Below the pieces are notes generated by a model. The model searched no databases, was not told where the DNA came from, and saw only the letters and a list, made by a program, of their open reading frames with translations. Source: Hyaloscypha bicolor E (lineage: Eukaryota > Ascomycota > Leotiomycetes > Helotiales > Hyaloscyphaceae). Taken from it: a stretch of DNA of 64,000 bases. The translations under genes were made by a program, and so were the position numbers. The stretch is taken from NCBI RefSeq assembly GCF_002865645.1, contig NW_020194555.1, positions 496,001 to 560,000 of the forward strand. The letters run 5' to 3'. Of the stretch, positions 12,946 to 26,437 are shown piece after piece. Numbering within the stretch: the first letter of the stretch is position 1; each line of letters begins with the position of its first letter.

Positions 12946-14137
12946 TTATTCCCCCCTTTTATAATAAGCTCGTCCCCGAGCTTCGTACAAGCTATTAATT
13001 TATCTAATTTCATACTATATTCCTTCCTAAAGTGAAACTAGTATCTCGGATATAGATATTACATATGAAAGGCCGGTGCCTTTATTATATGACCTAGGAG
13101 GATTTATTATTATTTCTGTATAATTCTGGACTAGTATTGTTTTTTATATAGTCTAGCTAGTATTATAGGTTTTATAAAGGTTCTAGTACATTAATATTAT
13201 TATTATGGAAACTCTATAAAACCAGAGGGCTATTACTTAGTACTAAAGCTAGATATTATACTAGATCTTTATCCTAACTAACCTACTAAATTTTATACTT
13301 TAGCCTATTTCTTACTAGCTTAACTATAATAACCCGTTTAATGCCATACTCTTATTTGCTATCCTCTAGTATTAATAGGGGCAGTTCCGGATTTACTTAA
13401 CCTAATAGAGAATTCTGGGGGTCTTTTTATAGCTTCTTTATATAGAAAACTGGATATATCTTTATGATTTCTGGTAGTTTTAGGAGAAATAAGTAATTAT
13501 ACTATTCTAGAATCTCAAATGGGCCCTTTATTTAGTTCTCTAGCTTTTGGTTCAGATAATCGGATTTCTAGTACTTTATAGTAACCTATACTTTATCTCC
13601 TATTTTGAAATTAATTAGACGGTAGTATTTATTAGCTTATATTATATATTATTCCTATATTTACTTTATATAGCCTTAGGCAAGTTACTATAATTCATAT
13701 AATTAATTTACTAATACTTTAGCTTTATTCCTATTTAGCTTCTCTTTAGGTAAGTTAGCTTTAATAGGAGAGTTCTAGTTCAGAGAGATATAAGGCTTAT
13801 AGCCCTTTTTAGTTATAAATAGGAACTAGCTAATAGTTTTATACTAAAGAGAGGCTTATTAATAATTAATTATAGTAATTTATTTATTCTAGTTATCCTA
13901 GTAATAGTTAATATACGAGTATAATCTCTAATTAAAGTACTAATTAATAATCTCTATTTATCTGTCCGTTTAGGGATAATTAGTTATAAAGAGCTTGAGC
14001 TTTATACTAATTCTTATATAGAATTCGCTCTAAAAATCAGATATAAATTAGGGTTTCTAATCTAATATAATTATTTCTGGAATACCTACTTAGTATATTA
14101 TATAAAGTAAAAATAGAAATACTAGCTACTTGGCTAT

Positions 14138-14397
14138 TATTATGGTTATTATAATATATGGTACTAGTAGGGATTAGACTAGAGCTAGAGAGGTATCTAG
14201 TATCTAAATAAGGTATCTATAGTTACCTGATTATTATATGTGACCCCGAGCTTAAGCTAGTATATAGGCCTATATATAGCTTGTAATTATTTAGATCCGA
14301 GGCTTTTTCGGGATTCTTTTCTCTCTTTAGCTTTGAATTATTGAAATAGAGATAGTCTAACTATACCTTCCAGGCTCTAGATCTTATATTTATAATA
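14138..14397 (+). repeat. Gypsy-B copy 3, 5' LTR
   Basis: 260 bp, starting TATTATGGTTATTATAATAT and ending TATAATA. It is recognisable as the same LTR as 18119, 46072, 51943 and (inverted) 29023 and 34899. Confidence 0.9.
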
Positions 14398-17300
14398 TAA
14401 TTTAAAGCTTACCTATTTCTTAATCCTATAGAGGATTTAAATAATACTTACCTAATTAGTTTTTAATAAGTATAGATATAATATACTATAACTATTCCCG
14501 AACCGGTTAACTAATATTAGAATAAAAGAAAGCCCTAGAATAACTAGGCAAGAAAGCCCTAGACTGGCCAGGTAAGCAGATAGGCTAGTAACCTTATTAC
14601 TAAATAAAGATCTATAAGAAAGCAAGTTCCGGAATAACTAGGCAAGTTAGAAAGAGCTATAGTACGAGATACTACTAGTATATTACTAGAAGATAGACCA
14701 GAGCCTCTTATTAAGTCTCCTGAGAAATCCGAGTATCCCGTTAATATTTATAGTAGAAGAGATATTTTCTTCTAGAAAGTAGAGGAAGAAAAGGAACCTG
14801 CCTTATTAAAAGTAAAGTTCTAAGAGTTATTTCGGAATTCAGAGGCTTTATATAAAGAGATTATTAAGCTAATTCTAAAGACATATAATATCCTTGCCTA
14901 TAGCAAGAATTATTATAATTAGCTAAGAGAAACTAAGCAAGCCCTATAAAAGAATAAAGCTATTATTAAAAAGCTTATTATATAGCCTGCCGGAATAACT
15001 AGTTTTCTTATTCTAGAAAATAGATACTTAGTTAAATTTCCTAACTTTCTCATTTTTAAAGATATAACCAAGAATAGTATTACCTTTAATAATTAGTTAG
15101 TTCAGATTAAGAATAAGCTCTGTAATAACTCTAATACCTATTAGATAAAGAACCTCAAGATTATTTATATATCTGGCTATATAAATAGCTATACTTTTAT
15201 ACTAATCTCTTCTTACCTAAACTAGGATAATTAATATATATACGAGATTATTAGGGAACTATATACCTATCTAGAGAAGCTATATAGTAACCCGAATAAG
15301 GAGTATAATATTCGGTAAGTGTTTTATTAAATCCGAATAAACCTAGAATTAGAAAAACTTATAATATTCTATATAAGATATAGGGCCTATAAGTATAAGG
15401 TCCTTTAAGAAGGCCTAACTAATAGCCCTGCTATATATTAGAGATATATAAATAATATCTTCTTTAATTATCTTAATATCTTTTATATAGCTTACTTAAA
15501 TAATATCCTAATTTACTTAAATAATTCCCTAAAATATAAAAACCATATATAAAAGGTCCTTTAGTAATTGCGAGATACTAGCCTCTAGGCAAATATTAAG
15601 AAATTAGAGTTTAAGATTACTTATATAAAGTATTTAGGCTTTATTATCTTTACTAGAGATATTAAAATAGACCCAGATAAGATAGTAGTTATTAAGAACT
15701 AGTAATTACTAAAAATAATTAAAGGAATATAAGGCTTTCTGGGTTTTTATAACTTTTATTAGTATTTTATTACGGAATATAGCCATATAGTAAAGTTCCT
15801 AATAGCTCTAATATATAAAAGAGTTCTATTTAAGTAAACAAATTAGTATTAAGAAAATTTCACTAAGCTAAAGCAAGCTATATTCTTAGTACTAATTCTA
15901 TATTACTATAACCCGAATTTCCCTATTATAATTAAAACAAATATATTAAATAAAGTTATAGCCGGTATTTTCTTATAATAAGACCCCTAGATAGGACTCT
16001 GGTACCCGGTAGTATTTTTCTCTAAGACTATATAGTTAGTAGAGCTAAACTATAATATTTATAATAAAGAAATACTTACTATTATTCTTTCTTTAACTAA
16101 ATAGCAAGCAAAGCTAGAAGGCTTATAAGAGGTACCTTTTATAATTTACTTAGACTACTAAGCCCTTAAGTATTTTATAACTATAAAGAAGCTCTTAGTA
16201 AGACAAGCTTACTAGATAAAGTATTTTTCCTACTACTATTTCAAGCTTATATATTAGGCAAGTAAGTTAAATAAATAAGTAAATGCCCTAAATAGGAAAT
16301 ACGAGAATATAATTACCTAAGATAAGATAATAATAGCCTACCGAACCCAAATTCTCCTCTTATAATAAAAGATTAATAATAATATTATACGGGATCTCTA
16401 GTTAGCTCTAATTAAGGCCTTTATAAGCCTGGCTTAGGAAGAAACCTAGTATAATAGTATCTAGCTAGTAAATAAGCTATTAAGTAAGAACCGAGAGTTA
16501 CCGGAGCTAGAAGAACTACGGGATAAGGCAAGAAATAAGAAGAAAGGTACTTAGATACTATAAGACGGCCTTCTCTTATAATATAGCAAATTATTTATAT
16601 CTAATAATATAATAATACCCGAGATATCCTTATATATTGCCCTTATTTAGGAGGTATATATATAGCCTCTAATAAGATATCTAGGACGAGCTAAGCTTTA
16701 ATAGCTTCTTTAGGCCCGCTATTACTAGCTAGGCTAAAATATAGATATTAATTAGTATAGAAATAACTACTATATCTACTAATAATCCTATATTCTTAGA
16801 AATAAGAAGCTAGGGCTCTTATATCCGTTACTAGTCCCTAACTGCCTCTAGTAATATATATTAGTGGATTTTAAGAAGTATTCAGAAAGTAGAAATAAGT
16901 ATAATATAGTAATAATCTTTATTAATTACCTAGGCAAGTATCCTATTATAATTCCTGTCCGAGATATAATAATAGCTAAAGAATTAGTACCCCTATTTCT
17001 TACTTATATAGTTTACTAAGTTAGTATCCTAGAGACTATAGTATCTAATTAAGGCCCCTAGTTTATATCGGATTTCTAGAGCGAGTTCTATAAGTATATT
17101 AGTATAAAGCTTAAGTTATTAACTACTAACTATCCCTAAACTAATAGCTAGATAGAGATTATTAACTAGTACTTTAATTAATAGCTGTATTCCTATATAA
17201 ATTACTACTAGGATAATTAGAACAAATAGGTAGTAATAATTAATTACTAGTAAGTAGCTCTGGTTTATAAGACTATAGGCTAATTCCCGTTCCTTATAGA

Positions 17301-18118
17301 AAAGAGCTATAAACTATAAATATTATTTAACTAGGAAACCTAAGTATAATCGGGTACCCTAAAGGAAAAGCTAAATAGATAGGAAATAAAGGCCCTAGTA
17401 ATATGGCTTTATAAATTATAATAAAAGATATAGAAGAATATAATATAAGTATAAGAATATTATATTACTTAAGCTAATAAATACTACTAACTAGTAGACT
17501 TTGGAATAGGAGACAAGGTATAAATTACTACTAAGTATTAAAAGAATAATTATTTGAGCTACAAGCTAGCTTACTAAATAAAAGAACTATATAAAATCCT
17601 GGAATAAGTAGGATATTTCTTTAGGCTTAAGCTTCCGGAATTAATAAGAATATATCCGGTATTTTATATAGAGAAGCTATATAAAGATCCAGGTAACCTC
17701 TTTCCCGAATAAGCAAATCCGGAGCCTCTATTATTAGAACTATAAGACAGGGAAACAGAATATAAAGTTTAAGAAATATAAGTAATAAAACTACTTTATA
17801 GGAAGCTAAAGTACTAAGTCTAGTAAAAAGAATAGGACCTAAATCCGGAATAGTATTTTGTTTCCTTATTAAGTAATAGTACCCTAGCTTTTTAGAGCTT
17901 CTATAATAAGAACCCCGAATAGCTAGGACTATCCCAGAATCTCTTCTATTAGTTAGACTATACCAAGAATAATATACTACCGGAACTATATAATACGAAC
18001 GGAAATCCTTTAAAGTTATATATAAAAGGCCCTGGCCTTTAATATATAACCTATAACTTGGAAATTTAATAGGGACTTTCGAAGCTCGGGAATAAGCTTA
18101 TTTTAAGGGAAGAAGTAA

Positions 18119-18378
18119 TATTATAGTTATTATAATATATAGTACTAGTAGGAGTTAGACTAGAGCTAGAAAAATATCTGGTATCTAAGTAAGGTATTTA
18201 TAATTACTTAATTATTATATATAACCCCGAGCTTAAACTAGTATATGGGCCCGTATATAGCTTATAATTATTTAGATCCGAGGCTTCTTTGGGATTCTCT
18301 TCTTTCTTTAGCTTTGAATTATTGAAATAGAGATAGTCTAATTATACTTTCTAGGCCCTAGATCTTATACTCGTAATA
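18119..18378 (+). repeat. Gypsy-B copy 3, 3' LTR
   Basis: 260 bp, ending CTCGTAATA and directly followed by the GCTAT duplication. It is preceded by a purine-rich tract (TTTTAAGGGAAGAAG), the likely polypurine tract. Confidence 0.9.
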
Positions 18379-21300
18379 GCTATAATTATATCTTATATAG
18401 GAATTATAATTAGGTACTTAGATAAGTAATTTACGAATATAGTAATTATATTATAGCCTAATTTATTTTCTAAATAGCTCTTAAAATCTATAATAATATA
18501 TTACTAGAAGTAATTAGGAACTAGAAGGAAATAAAATAAACTAGGCTTCTTATTTCTAGATATATATAATCTCTTATAAGTATAGTAATTATTATAGTAT
18601 TAATTAATATTCTTGCCTATAAATAGCTAGTAATATTACTTCTTTAATAGCTATTAGAGCTTTATATATCTAGGATATCCAGAAAGGGATTTATTATATA
18701 CTTTATAGATTAGGGTAATTTATAAAAATAGTCCGGAGGTTATTTTATTCTCTATAATATAAAGTTTTTTATAATATAAAAGGAGGCTATTTTATAGTAT
18801 CCAGATATTATTTTTGGCTTAGGCTATTATATATAGTTTTTCTAGATTCGGTAATATATAATTATCCTATAGGATCTTATTTATAAGTTATAAACTACTA
18901 TACTTGGCAGAAGCCTCTAATAGTATTTCTATAAAAGCCATTATAGTAAAGTCTATTAGTAAAGCTTCTAAGAGAATATTTTTTTCTAGAAAGATTATAT
19001 CTCTAATAAGAATATTTTCCTTCGGAAAATCTTTAGTATATACTTAGTTTTTAGGGCCAAATTCCGGATTAAGTAAGCTAATTTTATAAAGTATTATTAT
19101 AAGCTATAAGTTATAAATAATTTCCGGATTAATCTTATTTTTAGGGAGAAGTATTTGAGTTTATAGCTTTTCCTTAATCTGGCCCTAAATATTTATTTTA
19201 TCTTATTTTTATAATAAAGTATTTACTTACTTATTTAATTTTCTAAAATAATATATAAGCTTAAAGTAATAGCGGAATAAAAGCTTAGCCTATCTAGCTT
19301 ATTAAGAAGAGAGCTTCTTAGTAATTATAAAGTACTTTAAGGTATAATAATTAGAATAGACCTTAAAGGAAATATTCTAAAGGCCCTCTAGCTTAGCTCT
19401 CTATTTTTCTAATACTCGAATTATAATAAGTATTTTCTTATTATATATATTATAATTAAGTTTTATTAGGAGTATAGTTTTGGAAAAATAAGCTACTAGA
19501 TACTAAAGGCCTGTTTCTGGGTCTTATTAAGAAAGTAGGCTAGTAACTACTTCTTTAAATATTTTTATTTTTATTATTATAGGCAGATCTGAATTATAGT
19601 ATTATAAAACTAGAATAGAAATTATAGCTTTCTTTAAATAAGTAAAAGCCTTTTAGTATTACTTGGACTACTTAAAAGAAATATTCTTTTTTATAAATAA
19701 GGTAAGAGGTCTAGTAATCTATTTGTACTTTTTAATAAAGTATTTATAAAAGTTATAGAAGCCGAGGAAGAATTATATATCCTTAATTATTTTTAGGAAT
19801 TACTAGTTATATATTATTTTAATTTTATTAGAATCTATTTTAATATTAGATATAAAGATAATAAAGCCTAAGTACTTTATATATATAACTTTAAATTCCA
19901 ATTTCTTAATATTTACTTAAAGGCTAGTAAGGTATAAGTAGTCTAGTACTTTTCATATATACTATTTATATTTTACTAGGTTTTCTAAATAAATAAGAAT
20001 ATTATTAAGGTATATTATATAAAAGTTATCTAGATACTTAAAGAATATATTATTTATATAGTATTAATATATAGCCGGGCCATTTATAAGGCTTTCCTAG
20101 AGGATATTATATTTATATACTCTATAGCAGGTATAAAATATTATTAGCTCCTAAAAGTTCGGGTCTATAGCTATATAATAGAAAGCTTAGTAAATATCTA
20201 ATTTAATATAGATTTTAGCCTTAGATAATTAATTTAAAGTCTTATTAATAAGAGAAAGGAAATATTAATTCTTCCGGGTAATATTATTTAGGTAGCGGAA
20301 ATTAATATAGAAGTATAAACCTTTATTTGCTTTCTTTATAAAAAGAACTAGTAAAGTAAAGGGAACCTAACTAGCTTTAATAAAGCCCTTAGCTAGATTA
20401 TCTTATAAGAAATACTTGATTTTTAGAAGCTCTTAAGTAAATTATTATTAGAGGAATTAATATCTAATATTCTTGGCTTTTTTTAGGCCTTTAATCTAAA
20501 TCTTATAATTATATAATTTATAAAGAGGAAAGGTATTAGATTTCTTCTTAGAGAAAATAGAAGTATATTTCTTAAATTCCGGGAGTAATATTTTTTATAG
20601 CTACTAAAGCTCTATTTTTCCTAGTTATTAATTCTCTAGGCCAGGGATAGCTTCTTTTTTCCGAGCTTTAAGCTCCTTATTAATCTTATAGATAGAGATT
20701 TAACTAATAATATTATTTTTTCTCTTAGCTATATAGTTAAATATTATAGAAATAAGAATAGCTAGATCTAATATTTACTCTTTATTAAGAACCTTTTCCT
20801 ATTTCTTTAGCTTTTATTTAGGTATTATATCTTAATTAGGCTATAGAAACTTCTTTTCTATAGTCTTATATAATTCTCTCTAATTAGTTCAAAAAGAGAA
20901 AGACTATTCCAGAATAGAAGGTTCTAGAAATAGCTTATAATAGAATCTTATTAATTAGTATTTTTTTAATATTTCTTATTAGGTTACTTCTCTAGCTATT
21001 ATTATAAAATACTAATAATATAACCGAATTATATAGATTTAGGCTTATTTTTTTTTAGCTATATAAGCCTATATTTTCTATAGTTAACTAGAATATTAAT
21101 ATATATTACCTATTTCTTACTAAGAATAATATTATAATTTCTAAGGTTTAGGATAATTATAAATATATTAATACTTTATCTATTAATTAGAAATAAGACT
21201 TCTATATATTTTTTAATACACTTAGCTAGCTTTTTATTAAAACCGCATATAGTATAGGGTAAAAGAAGAAGTTATAATTCTATTCCTAAGAATTACTCTA

Positions 21301-23352
21301 TAAGCTAAGTAAGCTTTATATTAATAAAAGTATAACTATTAGCTCTAGTATTAATAAGGAAGAAAGACTTAATTCCTAATTTATTTATACTAATAGTATA
21401 GGGTATTATAAGAGTATTTCCTTTTATTAGACGAATTAAGTTAATCTCTACTAAATCTATATTATAAGCCCCTAAAATAGAGACTTTCTTTAGGGGTATT
21501 TATTTCCCGGTTTTATATTAGAATTAGAGCTCAAATTCTCTAAATACTTTATTTAAATAATATATTCTAGTAAAATAAGAACTAAGCCTAGCTTAATTCT
21601 AGAGAGAGCTACCTTGGTTTCCTTACTATATAGAAGCAGATAATATCTGGTATAGTAGCCGAACTCGTTATAGTTATAGTATTTAATAGTTAAGAGATCC
21701 TCGGTTTTTATAGGATATTACTTATACTTATAAGGGAATATATACTTAATAAGAGTAATTAATATAGGCTTCTTAGGCTTCTTTTTAGGAATATATTTCT
21801 TAGAAATATACGGGAATATAATACTAGAAATAAACTTAGCTAGAATAGCTCTTGCTTTCTTATACTTCTTAGTCTTTTTATATATAGCCTTAATCTACTA
21901 ATTATTAGTAATATAGTATTAAGTAAAGCAAATAGTATTAATAGATAAATTATTATAATATATATATATACTAATTCCTAAAGCTTTAGTAAGAGCTTCT
22001 TATTTAGTTTATACTTAATATCTTAAAGACTAATATTACCTTTTATAAATAATTATAAAAAGAGAATATAAAACTCCTGAAATACTTAACTAAAATATAT
22101 TTAAAGTTTACTAAAGTTATAGCAAGTATTCTATATCTTATTAGAATTAGAATATAGCTTCTTTAAATAAGAGTAGAACTCTAAAAGCTAATAGTATTAA
22201 TTTGGACTATCTTTATTTATATAAGAATTAGTTAGGGCAAGAGTATTACTAGTAAGTTTACTAGAAATATAAATAATCTTAAGATTCTCTAAGAAATATA
22301 AATTAGTATTTCCTTATAACTTATTCTTAATCTAAACTAGCCAGTTATTAAAGATAATATAATCTCTAGTAAAGAGAATTAAATCTAGAAGCTTAGTAAT
22401 TCTAGTATCTCTAAAGAAAATATAAGATATAGGGAATCCTAAATAGGAATAAGTAAGAGATAGTTCGGAATTCTTTTAAGAGAAATTTGAAATAATTAGA
22501 ATAAGTAAAACAGAAGTAATTAGAGCTATTATAAGCCGATTTACTATAGCCATATAGTATTTGACTTTATTCTTGAGCTTAGTATTATAGAGCTTAGTAT
22601 TCTTGAGAATAGCTTTATTATAACTATAGGTATTTTTATATAAAATAGCTCTTTAGATATTTTCCCGGTAGCTTTTTATAATAATATTAATATTTGAAAA
22701 TAAGATATTAGGTTCCTTGGCCTATTCATATAACTCTCTAGTAGTAATATAGTTATTAGTCTCTAGAAGCTTTATAATAAAAGCAGAGGATTCTATTTTT
22801 ATAGACTTATCTATAAATTCTCCAGGAATACTAACGGGATATTCGGTTCGGGAAAGGCTACTAACGGGATAATCTGAACTAGTAGGAGCTTTACCAGAAG
22901 CCTTAGCAGAAGTTAATATAGTTCCTGATTACGTAATATCCTGGGAAATTAACCTATTATACTTTTCCTCTACTATATTCTCCCTAGTAATCTTATTACC
23001 GGTATATATATAGGGCCTATAAGATTATAGGATAGGGCTTGGGGATAATAGTCAGGTTACTGGCCTATAGATGCCTATTACTCTAGGACTTAATTAAAGA
23101 GTAGCCTTTATTCGAGGTTCTTTGATTTTTCGGGTTTTCGGGAGGGTTTCTAATATACTACTAGTATATATTTATAAAAATATAAATACCTAATTTCTCT
23201 AAGAATTCTAAAGCTTTTCGCTTTTATTATTCTAGAGTCTATTACTCGAGTTTCTAAGATTCCGTTATCTTGGTAGTACCTATATTTCTAATAATTCTGA
23301 ATTAGTTTATTTAAAATCCTCTATAGGATTAAAGGAAGTGAGCTTTAAATAC

Positions 23353-23625
23353 TATTACGGGTATGGTATTCAGGGCTTGAAAAGCAAGGTAGAAGGTCCC
23401 TTATAAAGATGATTTAAAGCTAAGGAAGGGAAAACTAGAATACAGGAGGCTGCGAGGGAGTATATATACCCTATAATATACTAGTTCTAAAGGGGCTAGC
23501 CTTCTAAATATCTCTAGTATATTCCAAACATATTTCCCTAGTAAGGCGGCCGCATTATATATGCCTAGGAGGCATCTGATATCTGGCGAGGTATCTCAGA
23601 TACCGGGTATCTAGGAATTATAATA
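23353..23625 (-). repeat. Gypsy-A 5' LTR
   Basis: 273 bp, the same length as its partner at 12673, followed by the GTTAA duplication. It differs from the partner mainly by C/T and G/A transitions. Confidence 0.9.
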
Positions 23626-23813
23626 GTTAAATAGCTAACTGCTTATTAATTAGTAAAAGCTAAATATCTTTTCTATAGGCTATTAAATACTTTTATAAAG
23701 TTAATAAATAATTTCTCTTTTTAATATAAAATAAACTAGATTTATTTTAGGCTATTAAATACTTTTAGGACTAATCTAAAATCTTTTCTAATTTATATAT
23801 ATAAACTAATTAG

Positions 23814-24099
23814 TATTAGTTTACTAGTAATATATAATACTATTATATAAATATAAAAATACTAATTATATTAAATTAGTAAAGTTATTATTATTTAAAA
23901 ATAGAAATTATAGATTATAATATTAATATATAATTCCTAAATCTACTAAGCCTAATAGAATCTAATTTACTAGTCGAGTTATTTATAGAATATAAGATTA
24001 TATAACTATATCTCGTATCTTATATTCTATTACTTATATCCCGTATTTCATATCTTATAACTATATATATAATTCTTAAAAAAAATAGCTATATTAATA
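23814..24099 (-). repeat. Copia 5' LTR
   Basis: 286 bp, the partner of 6966-7250, followed by ATTAC, which completes the outer target duplication. Confidence 0.85.
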
Positions 24100-24332
24100 A
24101 TTACTTTTATTTAAGTATTTTTATAATTTTTAAATTATATTTTTTAGATTATTTACTAGTAAATAGCTTTTTGAGAAATAAGATCTTTTTTTTTATAAAT
24201 TATAATATTAAAAGAAAAATATAAAAAATATTATAAATTTAATATAATAATAATAATTTTAAATAATATATTTATTTATATTTTTTAATAATTTTTAAAT
24301 TTTTAAAGAAATTGAAATATTTATTTATTAGC

Positions 24333-24589
24333 TATTATAAATATAAGATTTAGGACTTAAAAGATATAATTAGATTATTTCTATTTTAATAATTTAAAGC
24401 TAAAAAAAAGAAAAAAATCTCAAAGAAGCCTTGGATCTAAATAATTACAAGCTATATATAGGCCTATATATTAGCTTAAATAAAGTCGTAATATATAATC
24501 TCGACTTATATTTCCCGATTTTAATTTTATATATTTAGCTAGTTCTAGTCTAATTTCTACTAGTACTATATATTATAATAACTATAATA
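24333..24589 (-). repeat. Solo LTR, Gypsy-B-related subfamily (inverted)
   Basis: 257 bp, reverse-oriented relative to the LTR at 46072. It is flanked on both sides by TTAGC (24328-24332 and 24590-24594), an exact target duplication. There is no internal region, so it is the product of LTR-LTR recombination. It carries the subfamily segment with reversed AAGTCGGGAA-type sequence that is absent from full Gypsy-B copies. Confidence 0.82.
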
Positions 24590-24652
24590 TTAGCTTTATA
24601 TTAAAATAAAACTATTAAATATTATTTATATAAAATATAACTTTATTACTTA

Positions 24653-24930
24653 TATTATAGTTATTATAGTATATATTACTTGTTATAGTTATTATAATAT
24701 ATATTACTAATAGAGGTTAGACTAGAACTAGCTAGGTATTCGAAGTCGGGAAGTATAAGTCGAGGTCACGTATTATAACCCTGCTTAGCTAGTATGTGAG
24801 CTCGTATATAGCTTGTAATTATTTAGATCCGAGACTCTTTTAAAATCCTTTTTTCTTTTTTAGCTTTAAATTATCGGAATAGAAATAGTCTAACTATATC
24901 TTTTAGGCCCTAGATCTTATACTCGTAATA
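24653..24930 (+). repeat. Solo LTR, Gypsy-B-related subfamily, 28-bp tandem duplication at its start
   Basis: 278 bp with the exact duplication ACTTA (24648-24652 and 24931-24935). The first 28 bp (24653-24680) are repeated almost exactly at 24681-24708. The second unit keeps an unmutated TG start. Confidence 0.82.
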
Positions 24931-24935
24931 ACTTA

Positions 24936-26175
24936 TTTCAAATTTTATATTAATATATTTTTTATTATAATACTTTTTTTATATATTTATTATTTTAAAT
25001 TATTACTTTTTTAATATCTTTTATTTTATTTAAATTCTTTAAATTTTTTCTTATATTATTAATATTTCTTTTTCTAAAATATTATTTTTAATATATAATA
25101 TATAAAATAAAAATATTTTTATTATTAAATATATTAAATTATTTTTATAAACTTTATAAAAGCTAGTTTTATTATCTCATTAATTTATTAATAATTAATA
25201 TAATATTTTAAATATTATTTTAAAATTTAATTTAGGTTTTTTATTTATTTATTTATTAATTAATTAATAAAATATTATATTTAGCTATTATTAGATTTTT
25301 AAACAAAAATAAATTCTTTATTAAAAATTATATTTATAAATATATTAAAATCTTTAATAATATAATATATAAATAACTTTATTAGTTTAAAAGCCAAGAT
25401 TTTCTTAATAATTAAAATATATTATATTATTTTTATATATTATTTTAATTTTAGCTATTTATATAACTAGAATTTATAATATATATTATTTATAACTAGC
25501 TATATTAGTAATAAGTTCAAATAATAATAACTTTAATATTATTTTATTATAAAAATAATATAGTATTTTATTATTATTATTTATAAGGCTCTTTATTTTA
25601 TATTTTATAACTTATTATAAAATATAAATAATAAAATGTTTTTATTTATATTTATTATAAAATTTGGTTTTCTTAATAATATATTAATAGAATTCTTATA
25701 TCTTATATAATATTTTAAAATAAAATTAAAAGCAACTAGCTTTTTTATTTATCTTATTTATTAATTATTTAATTTTCTTTTAATAATAAAATATTTCAAG
25801 TTATTATAATTTATTTTAATAATAATAATATATTAAATAATATTATTTAATATAAAATAACTAAAAGCTTAAAATTATATACTTTATATTTACTTTTAAT
25901 TATAATTATTTTCTTTAAATAAAAGATAATAAGATATTATTAGACTTTTATATTCTTATTAATAATCTAAAAAATTATATTTATAATTATAAATTTAAAG
26001 ATATTTATTTTTAATATTATTATAAATACAACTTTTAGCTTTTTAAAAGCTTTAGTTACTTTTATTATTTAGCTAAAATAATATTATAATATCTTATTAG
26101 TTTTTAATAAATTCATTAATTTCTTTATTATTTTAAAGTAATTATAAATAAATCTTTAATAAAAGTTAATAAAGC
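24936..26175. other. A/T-rich decayed repeat DNA
   Basis: No LTR ends, inverted-repeat ends or protein motifs could be read. It is probably part of an older repeat hosting the solo LTRs. Confidence 0.4.
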
Positions 26176-26180
26176 CTAGA

Positions 26181-26437
26181 TATTATAGTTATTATAATAT
26201 ATAATACTAGTAAGAATTAGATTAGAACTAGCTAGATATATAAAATTAAAGTCGGGAAGTATAAATCGAGGTTATATATTACGACTTTATTTAAGCTAGT
26301 ATATGAGCCCGTATATAGCTTGTAATTATTTAGATCCGAGATTTCTTTAAGATTCTCTTCTTTTCTTTAGCTTTAAATTATTAAAATAGAAATAGTCTAA
26401 TTATATTTTTCAGGCCCTAGATCTTATACTTATAATA
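26181..26437 (+). repeat. Solo LTR, Gypsy-B-related subfamily
   Basis: 257 bp flanked by the exact duplication CTAGA (26176-26180 and 26438-26442). It shares the subfamily-specific segment GAAGTCGGGAAGTATAA-like with the solo LTR at 24653. Confidence 0.82.

Larger units (their letters stand above)
14138..18378 (+). mobile_element. Gypsy-B copy 3, nested in Gypsy-A, internally deleted
   Basis: Two 260-bp LTRs (14138-14397 and 18119-18378) have an exact GCTAT target duplication (14133-14137 and 18379-18383). It is inserted in the integrase region of Gypsy-A in the opposite orientation. The plus strand carries gag, the C-terminal part of reverse transcriptase, RNase H, integrase and a chromodomain, all interrupted by stops. 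It is 1890 bp shorter than the full Gypsy-B copies. Its sequence jumps at about 15316-15320 from gag straight into reverse transcriptase. Confidence 0.88.
12673..23625 (-). mobile_element. Gypsy-A: Ty3/Gypsy chromovirus, RIP-mutated, interrupted by Gypsy-B
   Basis: Two 273-bp LTRs (12673-12945 and 23353-23625) are flanked by the exact 5-bp duplication GTTAA (12668-12672 and 23626-23630). Minus-strand reading through stops gives, in order, a reverse transcriptase/RNase H region, an integrase and, near 13.2-13.4 kb, a C-terminal chromodomain-like stretch. A polypurine tract (AAAAGGGGGGAATAAT on the minus strand) abuts the left LTR, so that is the 3' LTR. Without the nested Gypsy-B the element is about 6.7 kb. 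It is inactive because of dense stops. Confidence 0.88.
6966..24099 (-). mobile_element. Ty1/Copia LTR retrotransposon, RIP-mutated, interrupted by Gypsy-A
   Basis: LTRs lie at 6966-7250 and 23814-24099. The outer flanks ATTAC (6961-6965 and 24100-24104) form an exact 5-bp target duplication. Removing the inserted Gypsy-A and its duplicated 5 bp leaves about 6.2 kb, a normal Copia size. Reading the minus strand through stops around 7830-8200 gives the reverse transcriptase/RNase H end of fungal Copia polyproteins, for example FINNRDLFS followed by IGYILVLINKTRYTNII. This sets the orientation: the 5' LTR is on the right. Every frame is broken by RIP-type stops, so it cannot encode its own enzymes. 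Confidence 0.85.
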
